Shown: positions 61,298 to 64,000 of the stretch, piece after piece
How the letters are laid out: each line of letters opens with the position of its first letter
Position numbering within the stretch: position 1 is the stretch's first letter
From: Montifringilla adamsi
Taxonomy: Eukaryota > Chordata > Aves > Passeriformes > Passeridae
Direction of reading: 5' to 3'
DNA length: 64,000 bases
NCBI GenBank assembly: GCA_017590115.1
Contig: JAGGNK010000002.1
Location: forward strand, 19,371,415 to 19,435,414
The notes under the pieces: model-generated
Seen by the model: the letters and a program-made list of their open reading frames with translations, nothing else
What the model was told of the DNA's origin: nothing
Database searches by the model: none
Made by a program: the position numbers and the translations under genes

Positions 61298-61429
61298 CAT
61301 GGAGAGTTTCAAGGGTGCCCAGAAGAATTATCCTTGCTATATGACTTCATTGCCTAGTTACAGGAGCAATCAGGCAATGAAGTCATATAGCAAGGATAAT
61401 TCTTCTGGGCACCCTTGAAACTCTCCATG
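61298..61429. repeat. Perfect inverted repeat: 58-bp arms, 16-nt loop
   Basis: Arms 61298-61355 and 61372-61429 are exact reverse complements across all 58 bases, separated by AGTTACAGGAGCAATC. Outer ends read CATGGAGAGTTTC and GAAACTCTCCATG. TA dinucleotides occur just outside each end (61295-61296 and 61431-61432). A transcript would fold into a nearly perfect hairpin. It could be a template-switch foldback, a MITE-like element or an assembly artefact. Confidence 0.97.
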
Positions 61430-62189
61430 ATACATTTAATTTGGAACCATTAAAGTGCCATGACATGCTAAATACTTTCTGATACCTAAAAGTACAGAGA
61501 ATTGTGCATTAAGGCTCAACAGTCATATTATGCAATAGGCAATTATCTTTCCAGTATTTTGATTTTTAATCTCAAATCATTTCCCATAATGACATTTCTT
61601 TCGTTGTCCCAGTAATAACTGTCTGCTGAATGCAGAAAGAATCATACATCTTGGGTGTACTGCTACCAATACTGCAGATTCACACAGGCAGGAGAAAGCT
61701 TAAACAAGCTGTACTGACCTTTAGCTATCATCTTATGTAAGATTTATCTATCCCAGGGCTACCAAACCACTGTACATATGCTGAAATAGAAGACAGCTTC
61801 AGCTACTTGTCCATGAAGATACTTAAAAAGTCTCCAGGAACCCATGAACGAGCTGCCTGCATCTTAGATCTGCACTCCCTGACTTAGCTAGGATGAAGAG
61901 TAGTGGAGTTTTGTGCCAGTCCAAATAGTAAGGTGGGAGTGGGGAGGTTTTTGTTCTATTTGCCACAACTGCTATTGTGATTTTACTGTCATTTATTTCT
62001 TTTGTATCATCTAACCTATTGTTAACAACCCACTGAGATTTGACTTTAAATAATTCAAATAAATATACCTTCTGAAATCCTTTTATTGCCTTAAAATAGA
62101 GCATGCATTTCCTAGTGTTTGTATCACTAAAAATAAACAAACCGGGAGTAAATTGAGAACAACTTAGAAGTCAAGTCACTTTTACATTG

Positions 62190-62262
62190 AGTCATGGAAT
62201 CATGGACTGGTTTGGCCTGAAAAGGACCTTAAGATTATCTCGTTCCAGCCTCTTGCCCTGTG
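62190..62262 (-). mobile_element. CR1-type LINE fragment
   Basis: AGTCATGGAATCATGGACTGG, then TTTGGCCTGAAAAGGACCTT and AAGATTATCTCGTTCCAGCC, fit the reversed CR1 3' end motif order (AATCATAGAATGG, GGAAGGGACCTT, AAGATCATCTAGTTCCA). Short and diverged. Confidence 0.85.
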
Positions 62263-63847
62263 CAGAAGTCAAACTGATAGAATCCAAATGGGGAGGAGGG
62301 GGATATTCTTGGTCACACACCGGTCACAGCTCCAGCCAGAGCTGCAGAAGCTGCTCCCATCATTTAAAATTATCAGGATGTGAAAGACAAATTTCTTAGA
62401 AATTTTATTAGATTTGTTTCTGTGTGTGTCCTCTCCCTATTAAAATCATCAATGACCAATTCTGTGACAGAATGCCAGCGCAGATATGCTGGAGAAGAGC
62501 AAATGCAACAGTGTTGCTGTGGAAGATATTATTTCAGCCCAGGGAAAATTATACATTTTCATTCCAGCTGACAACCTACACAATGCCATGCCTGAAACAT
62601 AAATGATACACTGTTTAGCTGGAAAAGCCATTAGGCATGTGATGGAGAGTGGAAGTGAGCTAACCGCCTTCGCAGAACAAACAGTGCTTTGCATTTTACG
62701 TAAGCAACTTGACAGGTTTTAAAAAATTGACTTCCAGATTTTGCTTAAAAAAAAAAAAAAAATCAGTAGGAAGAATGAGCACCTTCACTCTGTGCAGCTT
62801 GCCCTTCTCCCACTGGTACACCTCCAAAGTGTGAAGCATGCTGATGGATCTGCCCAAGAAATGGCATTTCCAGACTTTTCTCGGCAGCCTGAGAAGTCTT
62901 CTGTATTCCAGCACTTTTCTTGCTGCTTTTCCAGCTTTTACCTGAATCTTTTCTGCTCCTAACCCTTTACAAGGGCATGTAGCAAAAACTTTAGAAAATC
63001 AAGGTACATTTCAACTTTTATCAGGAATGTAGAAAAAAATTTACAGCATGCACGAGACAAGCCAGTCTTATGTTGCTCTCATGGTTTGCCCTCTTCCACT
63101 GTTTTTTTATTTTAAATTAGAGTCATAGAAAATACATTTTGGAGGACTTGCTCTAAGGCAAAATCAATCTATACCAATTCTGGCAGGTATTTATTTTATC
63201 ACCCTGAGTGTTTTTTAAGACCTGCATTGGTGGCAATTTCATGTGCTCTCTAGACCTCTTAGTCCTTAAAAATAGAAATTGTTACCTAATGTCTATTTGA
63301 AATGTAAGCCTAGTATTTTCTGTCCTCTGAAGTGAATGTAGCAAGAATTGCTGCATGAAGGAGAAAGTGCAGGTCAAAGCAGGTTGATGGAGACATATCA
63401 GACTGTCCACCCACTTGGTCTTATTGATGTAGTGGAGACAAACTGATCTCAAAGGGACTTGCGGGAGGACTAAAATTCCAGTTCCCCCAAAGAACTACAT
63501 AGCCTCCTTCCTTAGTCTCTCAGGATCCCCATGGGGTGTGCAGCAACCAGGTTAGGGGTACAGGGGGGTTAGGCACAGCTTTAGCACCACAGCACAGTGT
63601 GTTGTGCTTCACAACTGAAAGCAGGGAAAGCTTGTATTAGCAGCAGCAGATTGTGGAACAAAGAGTTTTCTGAAGAAAATAAAAAACATGATAGTTCATG
63701 CCCAACATAATGAACTAGCTTTGTTATTGAAGTTCATTCCCCTTGAAAGCAATTTCAAGGTAGAAACACGTGGGTACAAGGTGGAACTTGTTTGCATGTT
63801 TTTAATGCCAAGTTTTCTCCCATAAAGCCAAGGAACTGAAGGGGATC

Positions 63848-63890
63848 AAGTCTGATTTCAGTAGATTGAAGTCTGATTTCAAGTAGATTG
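63848..63890. repeat. 21/22-bp tandem duplication
   Basis: AAGTCTGATTTCAGTAGATTG (63848-63868) is followed directly by a second copy with one extra A (63869-63890). Confidence 0.9.
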
Positions 63891-64000
63891 TCTGTAGGTA
63901 CCTTAAAATATTAATATTTTTCCACTAATTGTGATGTGGGAGTTATTCACTGACTGAAAGAACCTTTTGTGGCACAGAGCCATGGAACCAAGTAAGCCTG

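Larger units (their letters stand above)
61430..64000. other. Intergenic DNA to the right edge: no gene recognised
   Basis: Unique AT-rich sequence with a CR1 fragment (62190-62262), a 16-nt A run (62747-62762) and an imperfect tandem duplication (63848-63890). Confidence 0.6.

Noticed and set aside
55412..64000. ADGRG4 exons expected next to BRS3 by synteny
   Set aside because: I found no seven-TM, GPS or pentraxin-like coding sequence on the minus strand; the gene probably lies beyond the right edge.
1..64000. CRISPR array, bacterial operon, riboswitch or prophage
   Set aside because: No regularly spaced repeats, no long bacterial-type ORFs and clear vertebrate exon-intron genes throughout.

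Overview
The window is nuclear DNA from a bird, most likely a songbird. Coding sequence lies in short exons with GT-AG introns inside AT-rich DNA. The dispersed repeats are CR1-type LINE 3' ends plus one solo LTR resembling LTRs I know from passerine genomes. No bacterial, viral-genome or organelle organisation is present.

Four protein-coding genes are recognised, all on the minus strand. In transcription order from right to left they are BRS3 (bombesin receptor subtype 3, complete coding sequence in 3 exons, 50945-55411), HTATSF1 (Tat-SF1 splicing factor, complete coding sequence in 9 exons, 34049-44807), VGLL1 (vestigial-like TEAD cofactor, two coding exons found, 23753-24993, last exon not located) and CD40LG (CD40 ligand, first two coding exons, 306-2460, remaining exons beyond the left edge). 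This is the order and relative orientation of the human Xq26.3 block. The genes are functionally unrelated: neuropeptide GPCR, U2 snRNP cofactor, TEAD cofactor, T-cell TNF-family ligand. The block is conserved by descent, not by shared function.

Layout: 1-2460 CD40LG 5' part; 2461-about 2700 CD40LG upstream region with a STAT/NFAT-like site; 2700-23752 long intergenic DNA with a CR1 fragment, small duplications and a 38-nt A run; 23753-24993 VGLL1; 24994-34048 AT-rich DNA (VGLL1 upstream region and probable HTATSF1 3' UTR); 34049-44807 HTATSF1, with the solo LTR in intron 5; 44600-45350 CpG island and HTATSF1 promoter with a GC-box minisatellite; 45430-50944 intergenic; 50945-55411 BRS3; 55412-64000 intergenic, containing a perfect 58-bp inverted repeat.

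The observations most worth following up are three. The bird BRS3 carries GRP-receptor-type residues at three of the four positions known to control bombesin affinity. HTATSF1 has a much shorter acidic tail than the human protein. There is a perfect hairpin-forming inverted repeat at 61298-61429. I did not find an obviously new biological system; the rest is ordinary vertebrate gene and repeat content.
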